Positions 16,805 to 25,083 of a stretch of 64,000 nt of DNA are shown here, one piece after another. Within the stretch, counting starts at the first letter, position 1, and every line of letters starts with the position of its first letter. The position numbers and the translations under genes are program-made. Location: assembly GCA_963729875.1 (NCBI GenBank), contig CAVSPR010000009.1, positions 558,001 to 622,000 of the forward strand. The letters are read 5' to 3'. The notes beneath the pieces were generated by a model that ran no database searches, was not told where the DNA came from, and saw only the letters and a list, made by a program, of their open reading frames with translations. The stretch is from DATBSL01 sp963729875. Lineage in GTDB: Bacteria > Acidobacteriota > Vicinamibacteria > Fen-336.

Positions 16805-18961
16805 ATGACCACACACGCGGACGCGATCGACGTCGAGCGAAGCCGGTGGCGGGACGTCGCCTCGGACTTCGCCGGGCTTCTGGGCCGTGCCTTCGTGCTC
16901 GCCGTCGCCCTCGGGCTGCTGCTGACGATGGCGGCGGTCGCCCTGCCCGCGCCCCTCGCCGAGGGCCCGGGCGTCCCCGATGCGGCGCTCGAGCCGGAGC
17001 AGGCGACGAGCGGCTGCTTCCTGATGCGCCGGGCGAAGGAGGACCCGTGGGCCCCCGCCCCCACCCTCGCGACCGAGGTCCGCTTCGCGGTCTCCGGGGT
17101 CGTGGCGCGGGCGAAGGTGACCCAGCGCTTCCGCAACGGGACCGACGGCTGGGTCGAGGGGATCTACGTCTTCCCGCTGCCCGAGACGGCGGCCGTCGAC
17201 CACCTGCGGATCCAGGTCGGCGCGCGGACGATCGAGGGGCAGATCCGCGAGCGCGAGCAGGCCCGGGCCGAGTACCGGCAGGCGGCCGAGTCGGGCCGGC
17301 GCGCGAGCCTCGTCGAGCAGCAGCGGCCGAACGTCTTCACGAACCGCGTGGCGAACGTCGCCCCCGGCGAGGAGGTCGTGGTGGAGATCGAGTTCCAGCA
17401 GACCCTCGCCTTCGAGCGGGGCGAGGTGCGCCTGCGCTTCCCGCTCGTGGTCGGGCCCCGCTACATCCCCGGCCACCCGGTGGCCTCCGCCGACGACGGC
17501 GGGGGCTGGTCGCCCGACACCGACCGCGTGGGCGACGCCTCGCACGTCACCCCGCCGGTGCGGCCTCCCTCGGAGACGCCCCACAACCCGGTGGCGATTG
17601 AGGTTGATCTCGACGCCGGCTTCCCGATCCGCCGGCTCGCGAGCCGGACCCACGCCGTGGTCAACGAGAAGCGGGAAGGGGGCCGCTACCGCGTGCGCCT
17701 GAGCGACGCTCTCGTGCCGGCCGACCGCGACTTCGAGCTCGCGTGGGAGCCCGAGGACGGCGCCCTGCCCCGCAGCGCCGTCTTCGAGGAGGAGAGGGGC
17801 GGGTCCCGCTACGTGCTGTTGACGCTCTTCCCGCCCACCGGCGCGGCCGTCGAGGCGAGCCGGCTCCCGCGCGAGGTCGTCTACGTGATCGACACCTCCG
17901 GATCGATGGAAGGCCTCTCGATCCAGCAGGCGCGGCGGGCGCTCCTCCTCGCCCTCGGGAGGCTGCGCCCCGGGGACCGCTTCAACGTGGTCCAGTTCAA
18001 TAACGCCGCACAGGCGCTCTTCCCGGGGGCCCGGCCCGTCGACCCGCAGGCCCTGGAGCTGGCGCGGGACTGGGTGGCCGGGCTCCGGGCGAACGGCGGG
18101 ACGGAGATGCGGGAAGCACTCGAGGCCGCCCTCGTGGGCAGCGACGACCCGGCGCTCGTCCGCCAGGTCGTCTTCCTCACGGACGGCAGCGTGGGCAACG
18201 AGGACGAGCTGTTCGGCGTCATCCGGCAGCGCCTCGGCGACACGCGGCTGTTCACGGTCGGCATCGGGTCCGCCCCCAACGGCCACTTCATGGCGAAGGC
18301 CGCCGAGTTCGGCCACGGGACGTTCACCTACATCAACGACGTTCGCGAGGTCGAGGAGAAGATGGGGCACCTGTTCGCGCGGCTGGAGAGCCCCGTGCTC
18401 ACCGGCATCGAGGTGCACTGGCCGGACGGTGCGGCCGTCGAGGCGTGGCCGGCGCGCGTCAGCGACCTCTACCTCGGCGAGCCGATCGTGGTGAGCGCCC
18501 GGCTCACGGGCCGCGTGGACGAGGTGGCCGTGACCGGCCGCCGCGGCGGGAAGAAGTGGCGCGTGGGGCTCCCCCTCGCCGGCCGCGCCGGCGAGGGCCT
18601 GGGCGTCCTCTGGGCCCGGAGGAAGGTCGAGTCGCTCCTCGACTCGATCCACGAGGGACGGGACGCGGACGCGGTGAAGGCCGAGGTCGTCGCCCTCGGG
18701 CTCGAGCACCACCTGGTCACGAAGCACACGAGCCTCGTGGCGGTGGACGTGACGCCGGTGCGGCCCGCCGGCGCGCCGCTCGACGCGCAGGCCGTTGCGA
18801 CGAACCTGCCCCACGGCTGGAGCTACGACGGAGTCTTCGGCGAGCTCCCGCAGACGGCGACGCCCCTGCCGGTGCACGCCGGCCTCGCCGGCCTCGCCCT
18901 CGCCTTCGCCGCGCTCCTGTGGCTGGACGACCGCCGGTTCCGCGCGGGAGACCGCTCGTGA
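16805..18961 (+). CDS. Sortase target protein with VIT and VWA domains (LPQTA sorting signal)
   Basis: 718 residues. An N-terminal membrane segment (about 24-45) acts as signal. A VIT domain (about 75-210; TEVRFAVSGVVARAKVTQRF.., then 'EGIYVFPLPETAAVDHL') is followed by a VWA domain with a complete MIDAS start VYVIDTSGSMEG. The C-terminus is a sorting signal: LPQTA at residues 681-685, then a hydrophobic segment, then an Arg-rich tail. This matches the 'marine proteobacterial sortase target protein', related to inter-alpha-trypsin-inhibitor heavy chains. It is probably anchored in or released from the inner membrane by the sortase encoded next. Strong ribosome binding site; coupled (GTGA) to the sortase gene. 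Confidence 0.9.
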   Translation: MTTHADAIDVERSRWRDVASDFAGLLGRAFVLAVALGLLLTMAAVALPAPLAEGPGVPDAALEPEQATSGCFLMRRAKEDPWAPAPTLATEVRFAVSGVVARAKVTQRFRNGTDGWVEGIYVFPLPETAAVDHLRIQVGARTIEGQIREREQARAEYRQAAESGRRASLVEQQRPNVFTNRVANVAPGEEVVVEIEFQQTLAFERGEVRLRFPLVVGPRYIPGHPVASADDGGGWSPDTDRVGDASHVTPPVRPPSETPHNPVAIEVDLDAGFPIRRLASRTHAVVNEKREGGRYRVRLSDALVPADRDFELAWEPEDGALPRSAVFEEERGGSRYVLLTLFPPTGAAVEASRLPREVVYVIDTSGSMEGLSIQQARRALLLALGRLRPGDRFNVVQFNNAAQALFPGARPVDPQALELARDWVAGLRANGGTEMREALEAALVGSDDPALVRQVVFLTDGSVGNEDELFGVIRQRLGDTRLFTVGIGSAPNGHFMAKAAEFGHGTFTYINDVREVEEKMGHLFARLESPVLTGIEVHWPDGAAVEAWPARVSDLYLGEPIVVSARLTGRVDEVAVTGRRGGKKWRVGLPLAGRAGEGLGVLWARRKVESLLDSIHEGRDADAVKAEVVALGLEHHLVTKHTSLVAVDVTPVRPAGAPLDAQAVATNLPHGWSYDGVFGELPQTATPLPVHAGLAGLALAFAALLWLDDRRFRAGDRS

Positions 18962-19560
18962 GCGCTCGCCTGCGCCGGGCCGCCCTCGTCCTCCTGCTCG
19001 CCGCGGCCGCATGGCACGGGGGCCGGGCGGCGTGGATCGGGGCGAAGGCGCACCTCGCCCAGCACCTGGTGCGCCGCGCCTGGCAAAGGACGCAGTCCGG
19101 GGCCGGGGACGCGAGTCCCTGGCCCTGGGCCGACACCCGCCCCGTCGCCCGGCTGATCGCCCCGTCGCGTGGCGTCGATCTCTTCGTCCTCGACGGGGCG
19201 AGCGGCCGGACGATGGCCTTCGGACCCGGCCACCTCAGCGGCACGCCGCGGCCGGGCGAGGCGGGGAACGCGGTGGTGACCGGCCACCGCGACACCCACT
19301 TCGCCTTCCTGCGGCGGCTGCGCCGCGGCGACGCCCTCGTGGTCGAGCGTCCCGACGGACAGCGTCGGCGCTACACGGTGAGCGACACCCGGATCGTCGA
19401 TCGCCGCGAGACGTGGGTCGCGCAGGACGAGGGCGACACCCGGCTGACCCTGGTGACCTGCTACCCGTTCGACGCGCTGCGGCCAGGCGGTCCGCAGCGG
19501 TACGTGGTCGTCGCGCGGTCCGACGAGGCGGCCGGGGGAGCGCCCGCCGGCGAGCCTTGA
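18958..19560 (+). CDS. Class GN (Gram-negative) sortase
   Basis: 200 residues. An N-terminal membrane anchor (LVLLLAAAAWHGGRAAW) leads to a sortase barrel with the catalytic triad visible: His110 in VVTGHRDTHF, Cys168 in LTLVTCYPF and Arg181 in PQRYVVV. It starts at GTG 18958, overlapping the target gene's stop, so enzyme and single substrate are coupled. Class GN sortases occur outside the Gram-positives with one dedicated target each, as here. Confidence 0.92.
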   Translation: MSARLRRAALVLLLAAAAWHGGRAAWIGAKAHLAQHLVRRAWQRTQSGAGDASPWPWADTRPVARLIAPSRGVDLFVLDGASGRTMAFGPGHLSGTPRPGEAGNAVVTGHRDTHFAFLRRLRRGDALVVERPDGQRRRYTVSDTRIVDRRETWVAQDEGDTRLTLVTCYPFDALRPGGPQRYVVVARSDEAAGGAPAGEP

Positions 19561-19583
19561 CGGCGCCCCGGGCCGAGGAGAGC

Positions 19584-19943
19584 ATGGACCCCATGCCCAG
19601 GACCACGAGCCGCCCGCCCGCCGCCCACCAGCAGTTCGTCCGCCGCTTTCCGAAGCTCGGCAAGGCGTGGGACCTCGTCAACGAGGAGGGCGGCGGCGGC
19701 CCTCTCGACGCGAAGACGCAGCGCCTGCTGAAGCTCGCGATCGCGATCGGGGCGATGCGCGAGGGGGCGGTGCACTCCGGCGTCCGCAAGGCCCGCGACG
19801 CCGGGGCGAGCCTCGCCGAGCTGGAGCAGGTGGTGGCCCTCGCCGCCACCACGATCGGCTTCCCCTCGGCGGTGGCGGTCTGGGGCTGGGTGCGGGAGGA
19901 AGCCGAAGGCGGGACGCGGCCGCGCCGGACGCGGCGGCGCTAG
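19584..19943 (+). CDS. Carboxymuconolactone decarboxylase family protein
   Basis: 119 residues with the CMD/AhpD helical fold. The core LDAKTQRLLKLAIAIGAMREGAVHSGVRKARDAGASLAELEQVV is typical. The position where AhpD has its CxxC is GAVHSGVRKA, with no cysteine, so it is not a thiol peroxidase of the AhpD kind. It is more like the small uncharacterised CMD proteins. GAGGAG at 19575-19580 supports ATG 19584. It lies 23 bases after the sortase gene and directly abuts the permease start at 19944, so it may share their transcript. Confidence 0.75.
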   Translation: MDPMPRTTSRPPAAHQQFVRRFPKLGKAWDLVNEEGGGGPLDAKTQRLLKLAIAIGAMREGAVHSGVRKARDAGASLAELEQVVALAATTIGFPSAVAVWGWVREEAEGGTRPRRTRRR

Positions 19944-20690
19944 GTGCCCACCGAGCCCGTCGCCCTCGCGGGGCTCGCCGCCCTGGTCCTGGCCGCGGCC
20001 GTGCTCTACTCGTCCGTCGGCCACGCCGGGGCCTCCGCCTACCTCGCGGCCATGGCCCTCTTCGGGGTCACTCCGGCGGCTAGCAAGCCCGCCGCCCTCG
20101 TCATGAACATCGCCGTCGCCACGGTGGGGACCCTGCGTTTCGCCTCCGCCGGCCTCGTGCCCTGGCGACGACTCGCGCCCCTCGTCCTCGGCTCCGTGCC
20201 CGCGGCGTTCGTGGGCGGCCTCGTGTCCCTGCCCACGAGCGTCCACCGCCTCGTGCTCGGCGTGCTCCTGGCCGCGGCCTCGCTGCGCCTGCTGTGGGCC
20301 GCCCCCCGGGAGATCGCCCGGCGCCCCTTCCCGCCGGCCCTGCCCCTCGTCGGGATGGGCGCCTTCATCGGCCTCTTCGCCGGACTCACGGGGGTGGGCG
20401 GCGGCATCTTCCTCTCGCCTCTGCTTCTGCTGACCGGCTGGGAGGAGACCCGCCGGACGGCGGGAGCCTCGGTGGCCTTCATCCTGGCGAACTCGGCCTC
20501 CGGGCTCCTCGGCCACTGGAGCGCGGGCCACGCCGTCCCCGGCGGCACCGGCCTCCTGACCGTGGTGGCTCTCGCGGGCGGGCTTGTCGGCTCCTGGCTC
20601 GGGGCGAAGAAGCTCGCTCCGCCGCTGTTCAAGCGCCTGCTGGGGGTCGTCCTCCTGGTGGCGGCGGTGAAGCTGCTCCTGACCCGCTGA
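19944..20690 (+). CDS. TauE/SafE family sulfite/anion permease
   Basis: A 248-residue membrane protein with about seven hydrophobic segments and the two family signatures: SSVGHAGASAYLAAMALFGVTPAASKPAAL near the N-terminus and GLFAGLTGVGGGIFLSPLLLLTGW in the middle. The TauE/SafE (DUF81) family exports sulfite, sulfoacetate or other organosulfur anions. The substrate cannot be told here. It starts at GTG 19944 immediately after the preceding stop. Its last 62 bp overlap the convergent YdjM-like gene. Confidence 0.82.
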   Translation: MPTEPVALAGLAALVLAAAVLYSSVGHAGASAYLAAMALFGVTPAASKPAALVMNIAVATVGTLRFASAGLVPWRRLAPLVLGSVPAAFVGGLVSLPTSVHRLVLGVLLAAASLRLLWAAPREIARRPFPPALPLVGMGAFIGLFAGLTGVGGGIFLSPLLLLTGWEETRRTAGASVAFILANSASGLLGHWSAGHAVPGGTGLLTVVALAGGLVGSWLGAKKLAPPLFKRLLGVVLLVAAVKLLLTR

Positions 20691-21558
20691 AGCCGACCCT
20701 CGCCCAGACCACGGCCAGCAGGACGAGGGCGAGGTAGCTCGGCCAGTCCCGGTCCTGCCCGTGCACGACGAGTCGATCGACGCGCAGGACGTCGGCGGCC
20801 AGGAACGTGCCGTGGAGCGACACCGCGGCGTCGCGGCTCGGCAGCGTCCCCGTGGCCCGGACGAGCTCGCCCGTCCAGAGACGGATCCGGCCCCCCGCCG
20901 GCGTCGCGAGGAAGGCCGTCCGGTCGAGGCCGACGGTCCGCCCCGGCCGCGCCTCCACCTCGCGCAGGGTCTTCACCGAGTAGCTGTCGGAGGCCTCGAT
21001 GGCGCGGAGGAAGGGGAGCGGGGCGGCGACGTAGGCGGCGAGCAGCGCGCCCCCGAGCGCCAGGCGGCCCGGGCGCAGGTCGAGGCCGACCGTGGCGGGG
21101 CTCCGGCGCGCGATCTCCCAGGCGAGGAGAAGGACGCCCGCGACCGTCAGCAGGAGGTAGACCGGGCTCTCACCCGGGAGGAGGTCGAAGCTCGTCATGC
21201 GCCAGGAGAAGGGGGCCATGAGGTGGACGCCGTTGCCCCACTTCACCTCGGTCCCGTCGAGCAGGAGATGGAGGAGCGCGCCGGCGCCGAGGACGGCGAA
21301 GACCGTGCGCGGTGCCACCGTCACGACCGCGATGGCGGCGCAGAGCAGCAGCGTGCCGGCGAGCGAGGCCAGCCCCATCGTGTACACGCGCAGGTCGAAC
21401 GTGTCCACCGGGAAGGCGAAGGCCACGACCGCGCGCCTCAGGATCCACGGCAGGTCGGGCAGGAGGCAGGCGAGGTAGATCCAGCGCGGGTCGAGGCGGG
21501 GCCAGGCGCCCCGGCTCGCGGCGCCCTGCGCGGCGAAGTGGACGAGGGTGTTGGGCAC
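20629..21558 (-). CDS. YdjM-like membrane-bound metal-dependent hydrolase family protein
   Basis: 309 residues starting MPNTLVHFAAQG, the usual opening of YdjM/LexA-regulated membrane proteins. Conserved polar residues sit in hydrophobic context: His in TLVHF, Asp in LLPDLPW and HLLLDGTE. These may bind a metal. Several membrane segments fill the middle, and the C-terminus is proline/glycine-rich. The family's biochemical activity is not established. It is convergent with the TauE-like gene with a 62-bp overlap, so both stops lie inside the neighbour's coding sequence. Confidence 0.7.
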   Translation of the reverse strand: MPNTLVHFAAQGAASRGAWPRLDPRWIYLACLLPDLPWILRRAVVAFAFPVDTFDLRVYTMGLASLAGTLLLCAAIAVVTVAPRTVFAVLGAGALLHLLLDGTEVKWGNGVHLMAPFSWRMTSFDLLPGESPVYLLLTVAGVLLLAWEIARRSPATVGLDLRPGRLALGGALLAAYVAAPLPFLRAIEASDSYSVKTLREVEARPGRTVGLDRTAFLATPAGGRIRLWTGELVRATGTLPSRDAAVSLHGTFLAADVLRVDRLVVHGQDRDWPSYLALVLLAVVWARVGFSGSGAASPPPPGGRPPAGA

Positions 21559-21642
21559 TCGCCCGATCGTACTTCAGTCGTCGGCCGAACCGGCGCGACG
21601 GCGGCGCCTCGCGTCCGGCGTATCGGGGGTATGCTCGCCGCG

Positions 21643-22254
21643 ATGCGCGGGCGCCTGACGGAGCTCGAGGACGACGAAGGCTGGCGCGGCCTGCTGCTGC
21701 CCGAGGCCGGCCCGGCGAATCCCCTGGTCCTCGGCGCACGGGCCGTCCTCCTCGCGCTGCTCGCCCTCTGGACGCTCGGCTTCCTCCGCCACGGTCTCGA
21801 CCCCGCGTACCTTGGAGGCTCATTCCTCCACCTCGTCCACCTGCCCTTCCACGAGGCGGGCCACGTCCTCCTGATGCCGTTCGGCCGCTTCGTGACCGTG
21901 CTCGGGGGGAGCCTCTTCCAGGTCGCGATCCCGCTCCTGTGCGGCGGCGTCTTCCTGCTCAAGAACCGCGACCCCTTCGCCGCGTCGGTCACGCTGTGGT
22001 GGGCGGGGCAGAGCCTGATGGACCTCGGGCCCTACATCGCCGACGCGCGCGCCCTGAGCCTGCCGCTGCTCGGGGGGCGCACCGGCGCCGAGGTCGAGGG
22101 CCACGACTGGGAATACCTGCTCGGGACGACGGGCCTTCTCGCCCGCGACGTGACGCTCGGGCGGCTCTCCTTCTTCCTCGGGGCTCTCGCGATGCTGGCC
22201 GCGCTCATCTGGGGCGGCCTGGTGCTCCGGCGCCTGTGGGCCGGCTCCCGGTAA
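21643..22254 (+). CDS. M50-like membrane metalloprotease family protein
   Basis: 203 residues (207 if the ATG at 21631 is used). A zinc-protease motif HEAGH sits in 'HLPFHEAGHVLLMPFGRF' at the edge of a membrane segment, followed by further segments, as in site-2-protease-like M50 proteins. The second zinc ligand expected in M50 (an Asp in a later helix) may be the Asp in 'QSLMDLGPYIADA'. TATGCT at 21630-21635 would place transcription start at the ATG itself (leaderless). The gene ends one base before the ThDP enzyme gene, so the two are probably co-transcribed. Substrate unknown. Confidence 0.65.
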   Translation: MRGRLTELEDDEGWRGLLLPEAGPANPLVLGARAVLLALLALWTLGFLRHGLDPAYLGGSFLHLVHLPFHEAGHVLLMPFGRFVTVLGGSLFQVAIPLLCGGVFLLKNRDPFAASVTLWWAGQSLMDLGPYIADARALSLPLLGGRTGAEVEGHDWEYLLGTTGLLARDVTLGRLSFFLGALAMLAALIWGGLVLRRLWAGSR

Positions 22255-22255
22255 G

Positions 22256-24004
22256 ATGGGCGCCCTCATGACCGGCGGAGACCTCGTCGCCGACGTCCTC
22301 GCCCGGCAGGGGGTGCGCTTCCTCTTCACTCTCTGCGGGGGGCACATCTCCCCGATCCTCGTGTCGGCCAAGGCGCGGGGGATCCGCGTCGTGGACACGC
22401 GCCACGAGGCGACCGCGGTTTTCGCGGCCGACGCCGTGGCTCGGCTCACCGGCGTTCCCGGCGTGGCCGCCGTCACCGCCGGCCCCGGCGTCACGAACAC
22501 GATCACCGCCCTCAAGAACGCCCAGATGGCGCAGTCGCCGCTGGTCCTCCTCGGCGGGGCCACGGCGACGCTCCTCCGCGGCCGCGGGGCGCTGCAGGAC
22601 ATCGACCAGATGGCGCTCGTCCGCCCCCACGTGAAGCGGGCGAGCCGCGTCGGACGGGTGCGCGACCTCGCCCCGGCGCTCGAAGAGGCGTTCTCTCTCT
22701 CTCGCGAGGGCGTCCCCGGCCCCGTCTTCCTGGAGTGTCCGGTCGACCTCCTCTACCCCGAGGCGCTCGTGCGCGAGTGGTATGGCGCGAAGGCGGGGAA
22801 GCAGGCCCGCACCCTCGGCGAGCGGGCGCGGCAGTGGTACGTCGGCCGCCACCTGGGGCGCCTCTTCGGCGGCGTCGAGAACCCGCCCGCCGGGCCGCCC
22901 GCGCCGGTGCCGGTCCCGCAGCCGGACGAGGCGCGCGTGCGACGGGCGGCCGCGCTCCTCTCCCGCGCCGAGCGGCCCGTTCTGCTGGTGGGCTCGCAGG
23001 CCCTGCTGAGCGCGACGGAGGCCGGGGCGCTGGCGGGGGCCGTGCGCGCCCTCGGCGTGCCGGTGTACCTCTCGGGCATGGCGCGCGGCCTCTTGGGCCC
23101 CGCCGACCCGGTGCAGATGCGCCACAGGCGCAAGGAGGCGCTGCGCGAGGCCGACCTCGTGGTCCTGGCCGGGGTCCCGTGCGACTTCCGCCTGGACTAC
23201 GGGAACCACATCAACCGGAAGGCCGCCCTCGTCTCCGCCAACCGCAGCCGGGCCGAGATCGCGAAGAACCGCCGTCCGGCGCTGGCCGTCCTCGGCGCGC
23301 CCGAGCTCTTCCTGCGCGGCCTCGCCGGCGTGGCGAGGAAACCGCGGCCGGAGTGGACGGCCTGGCGCGACGCGCTGCGCGCTCGCGACGCCGCGCGCGA
23401 CGCCGAGATCGCGGCGCAGGCGGAGGCCGACTCCCCGGGCGGCCTCAACCCGCTGCGCGTCGTGCGCGCGCTCGACGAGGCCCTCGCCGACGACAGCGTG
23501 ATCGTGGCCGACGGCGGCGACTTCGTCTCGACGGCGTCCTACGTCCTGCGCCCTCGCCGGCCGCTCTCCTGGCTCGATCCCGGGCCCTTCGGCACGCTCG
23601 GGGTCGGGGCCGGGTTCGCCCTCGGGGCGAAGCTCGTCCGCCCCTCGGCCGACGTGTGGGTCGTCTACGGCGACGGGTCGGTCGGCTACAGCCTGGCCGA
23701 GGCCGACACCTTCGCCCGCCACGGCCTCGGGGTGATCGCGGTGATCGGCAACGACCGGGGCTGGACCCAGATCGCGCGCGAGCAGGTCGAGGTGCTGAAG
23801 GACGACGTCGGCACCGTCCTCGCGCCCACCGCGTACGAGCGCGCGGCGGAGGGCCTCGGCGCGCGGGGGCTCGACCTCGACGACGCCTCTCTCATTGCCG
23901 CCGTCTTCCGGGAGGCCCGCGACCTCGCGCGGTCGGGCCGGCCCGTCTACGTCAACGCCCGGATCGGAAGGACCGACTTCCGCAAGGGCTCGATCTCGAT
24001 GTGA
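22256..24004 (+). CDS. ThDP-dependent acetolactate-synthase-like enzyme (ILVBL/2-hydroxyacyl-CoA-lyase type)
   Basis: 582 residues in the standard ThDP-enzyme order. The pyrimidine-binding domain has the activating Glu in VVDTRHEATAVFAADA, a central domain follows (about 200-350), and the C-terminal pyrophosphate-binding domain has the GDG..N motif in VVYGDGSVGYSLAEADTFARHGLGVIAVIGND. The 'CGGHISPIL' start and the 'WTQIAREQVEVL' stretch resemble ILVBL-type proteins more than catabolic or anabolic acetolactate synthase. No regulatory subunit gene is nearby, which argues against isoleucine/valine biosynthesis. ATG 22268 is an alternative start. It forms an apparent operon with the next gene. 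Confidence 0.82.
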   Translation: MGALMTGGDLVADVLARQGVRFLFTLCGGHISPILVSAKARGIRVVDTRHEATAVFAADAVARLTGVPGVAAVTAGPGVTNTITALKNAQMAQSPLVLLGGATATLLRGRGALQDIDQMALVRPHVKRASRVGRVRDLAPALEEAFSLSREGVPGPVFLECPVDLLYPEALVREWYGAKAGKQARTLGERARQWYVGRHLGRLFGGVENPPAGPPAPVPVPQPDEARVRRAAALLSRAERPVLLVGSQALLSATEAGALAGAVRALGVPVYLSGMARGLLGPADPVQMRHRRKEALREADLVVLAGVPCDFRLDYGNHINRKAALVSANRSRAEIAKNRRPALAVLGAPELFLRGLAGVARKPRPEWTAWRDALRARDAARDAEIAAQAEADSPGGLNPLRVVRALDEALADDSVIVADGGDFVSTASYVLRPRRPLSWLDPGPFGTLGVGAGFALGAKLVRPSADVWVVYGDGSVGYSLAEADTFARHGLGVIAVIGNDRGWTQIAREQVEVLKDDVGTVLAPTAYERAAEGLGARGLDLDDASLIAAVFREARDLARSGRPVYVNARIGRTDFRKGSISM

Positions 24005-24014
24005 GGGCGAGCCG

Positions 24015-25073
24015 ATGGTCATGACCGGGCCGTGGCTGCTCTACGGGGCGAACGGGTACACGGGTGAGCTCGTCGCGCGCCTCGCGGCCGCCCTCGGCCA
24101 CCGGCCCATCCTCGCCGGGCGCAGCGCCGAGGGCGTGTGCGCGCTGGCCGAGGAGCTGGGCCTCGAGCGGCGCCTCTTCGGGCTCGACGAGCCTCGCCGC
24201 CTCGACGAGGCCCTCGCCGGGATGAGCCTGGTGCTGCACTGCGCCGGGCCCTTCTCGCGGACCTCGCGGCCGATGGCGGACGCCTGCCTGCGCACGCGCA
24301 CGCACTACCTCGACATCACCGGCGAGGTCGAGGTGTTCGAGGCGCTCGCCGCGCGCGACGCCGAGGCCCGGTCCTCGCTCGTGATGCTGCTGCCCGGCTG
24401 CGGCCTCGACGTGGTCCCGTCGGACTGCCTCGCGCTTCACCTCAAGCACCGCCTGCCCGGGGCGCGCCGCCTGGCCCTCGCCTACGCCGGCGTCGGCCGG
24501 ATCTCGCGGGGCACGGCCACGACGGCCATCGAGGCCATCGGCCGCGGCGGGCTCGTCCGCCGCGGCGGCGCCCTCACCCCGGTGCCCTCCGCGTGGAAGA
24601 CCCGCCGGATCGACTTCGGCGAGGGACCGCGGACCGCCGTCACCCTGCCTCTCGGCGACGTGACGACCGCGTGGCACTCGACCGGGATCCCGGACATCGA
24701 GGTCTACTTCGCCGCTTCGCCCGGGCAGCGCGCGCTGGCCGTGGCCGGCCGGTACTTCGGAGGGCTCCTCGGCTCGGACGTCGTCCGCCGCTACCTCACC
24801 GCCCGCGTGCGCGCGGGGGCCCCGGGGCCGACCGAGGACGAGCGCCGGCGGGGCCGCGCGTTCTTGTGGGGGGAGGCGGAGGACGCCGAGGGCCGTCGAG
24901 CAGTCAGCCGCCTCGCGACCCCCGAGGGCTACACGTTCACCGCGCGCGCCGCGCTCGCCGTGGTCGAGCGCGTGCTGGCCGGCCAGGCGCCGGCCGGCTT
25001 CCAGACCCCCGCCACCGCCTACGGCCCGGACTTCGTCCTCGGCATCCCCGGCGTGACCCGCACCGACCTCTGA
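24015..25073 (+). CDS. Saccharopine dehydrogenase-like NAD(P)-binding protein
   Basis: 352 residues. The Rossmann start WLLYGANGYTGELVARLAA carries the GxxGYTG fingerprint of trans-acting enoyl reductases and saccharopine-dehydrogenase-like proteins. 'LVLHCAGPFSRTSRPMADACLRTRTHYLDITGE' is the family's second hallmark. Proteins of this type include polyketide trans-enoyl reductases and uncharacterised enzymes. True saccharopine dehydrogenase activity is unlikely given the sequence type. It lies 10 bases after the ThDP enzyme gene and 10 bases before the membrane spermidine-synthase-like gene, suggesting one operon. Confidence 0.78.
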   Translation: MVMTGPWLLYGANGYTGELVARLAAALGHRPILAGRSAEGVCALAEELGLERRLFGLDEPRRLDEALAGMSLVLHCAGPFSRTSRPMADACLRTRTHYLDITGEVEVFEALAARDAEARSSLVMLLPGCGLDVVPSDCLALHLKHRLPGARRLALAYAGVGRISRGTATTAIEAIGRGGLVRRGGALTPVPSAWKTRRIDFGEGPRTAVTLPLGDVTTAWHSTGIPDIEVYFAASPGQRALAVAGRYFGGLLGSDVVRRYLTARVRAGAPGPTEDERRRGRAFLWGEAEDAEGRRAVSRLATPEGYTFTARAALAVVERVLAGQAPAGFQTPATAYGPDFVLGIPGVTRTDL

Positions 25074-25083
25074 AGGAGCAGCA

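Noticed and set aside
19584..19943. AhpD-type peroxidase
   Set aside because: The family's CxxC is missing, so only the general carboxymuconolactone decarboxylase fold is claimed.
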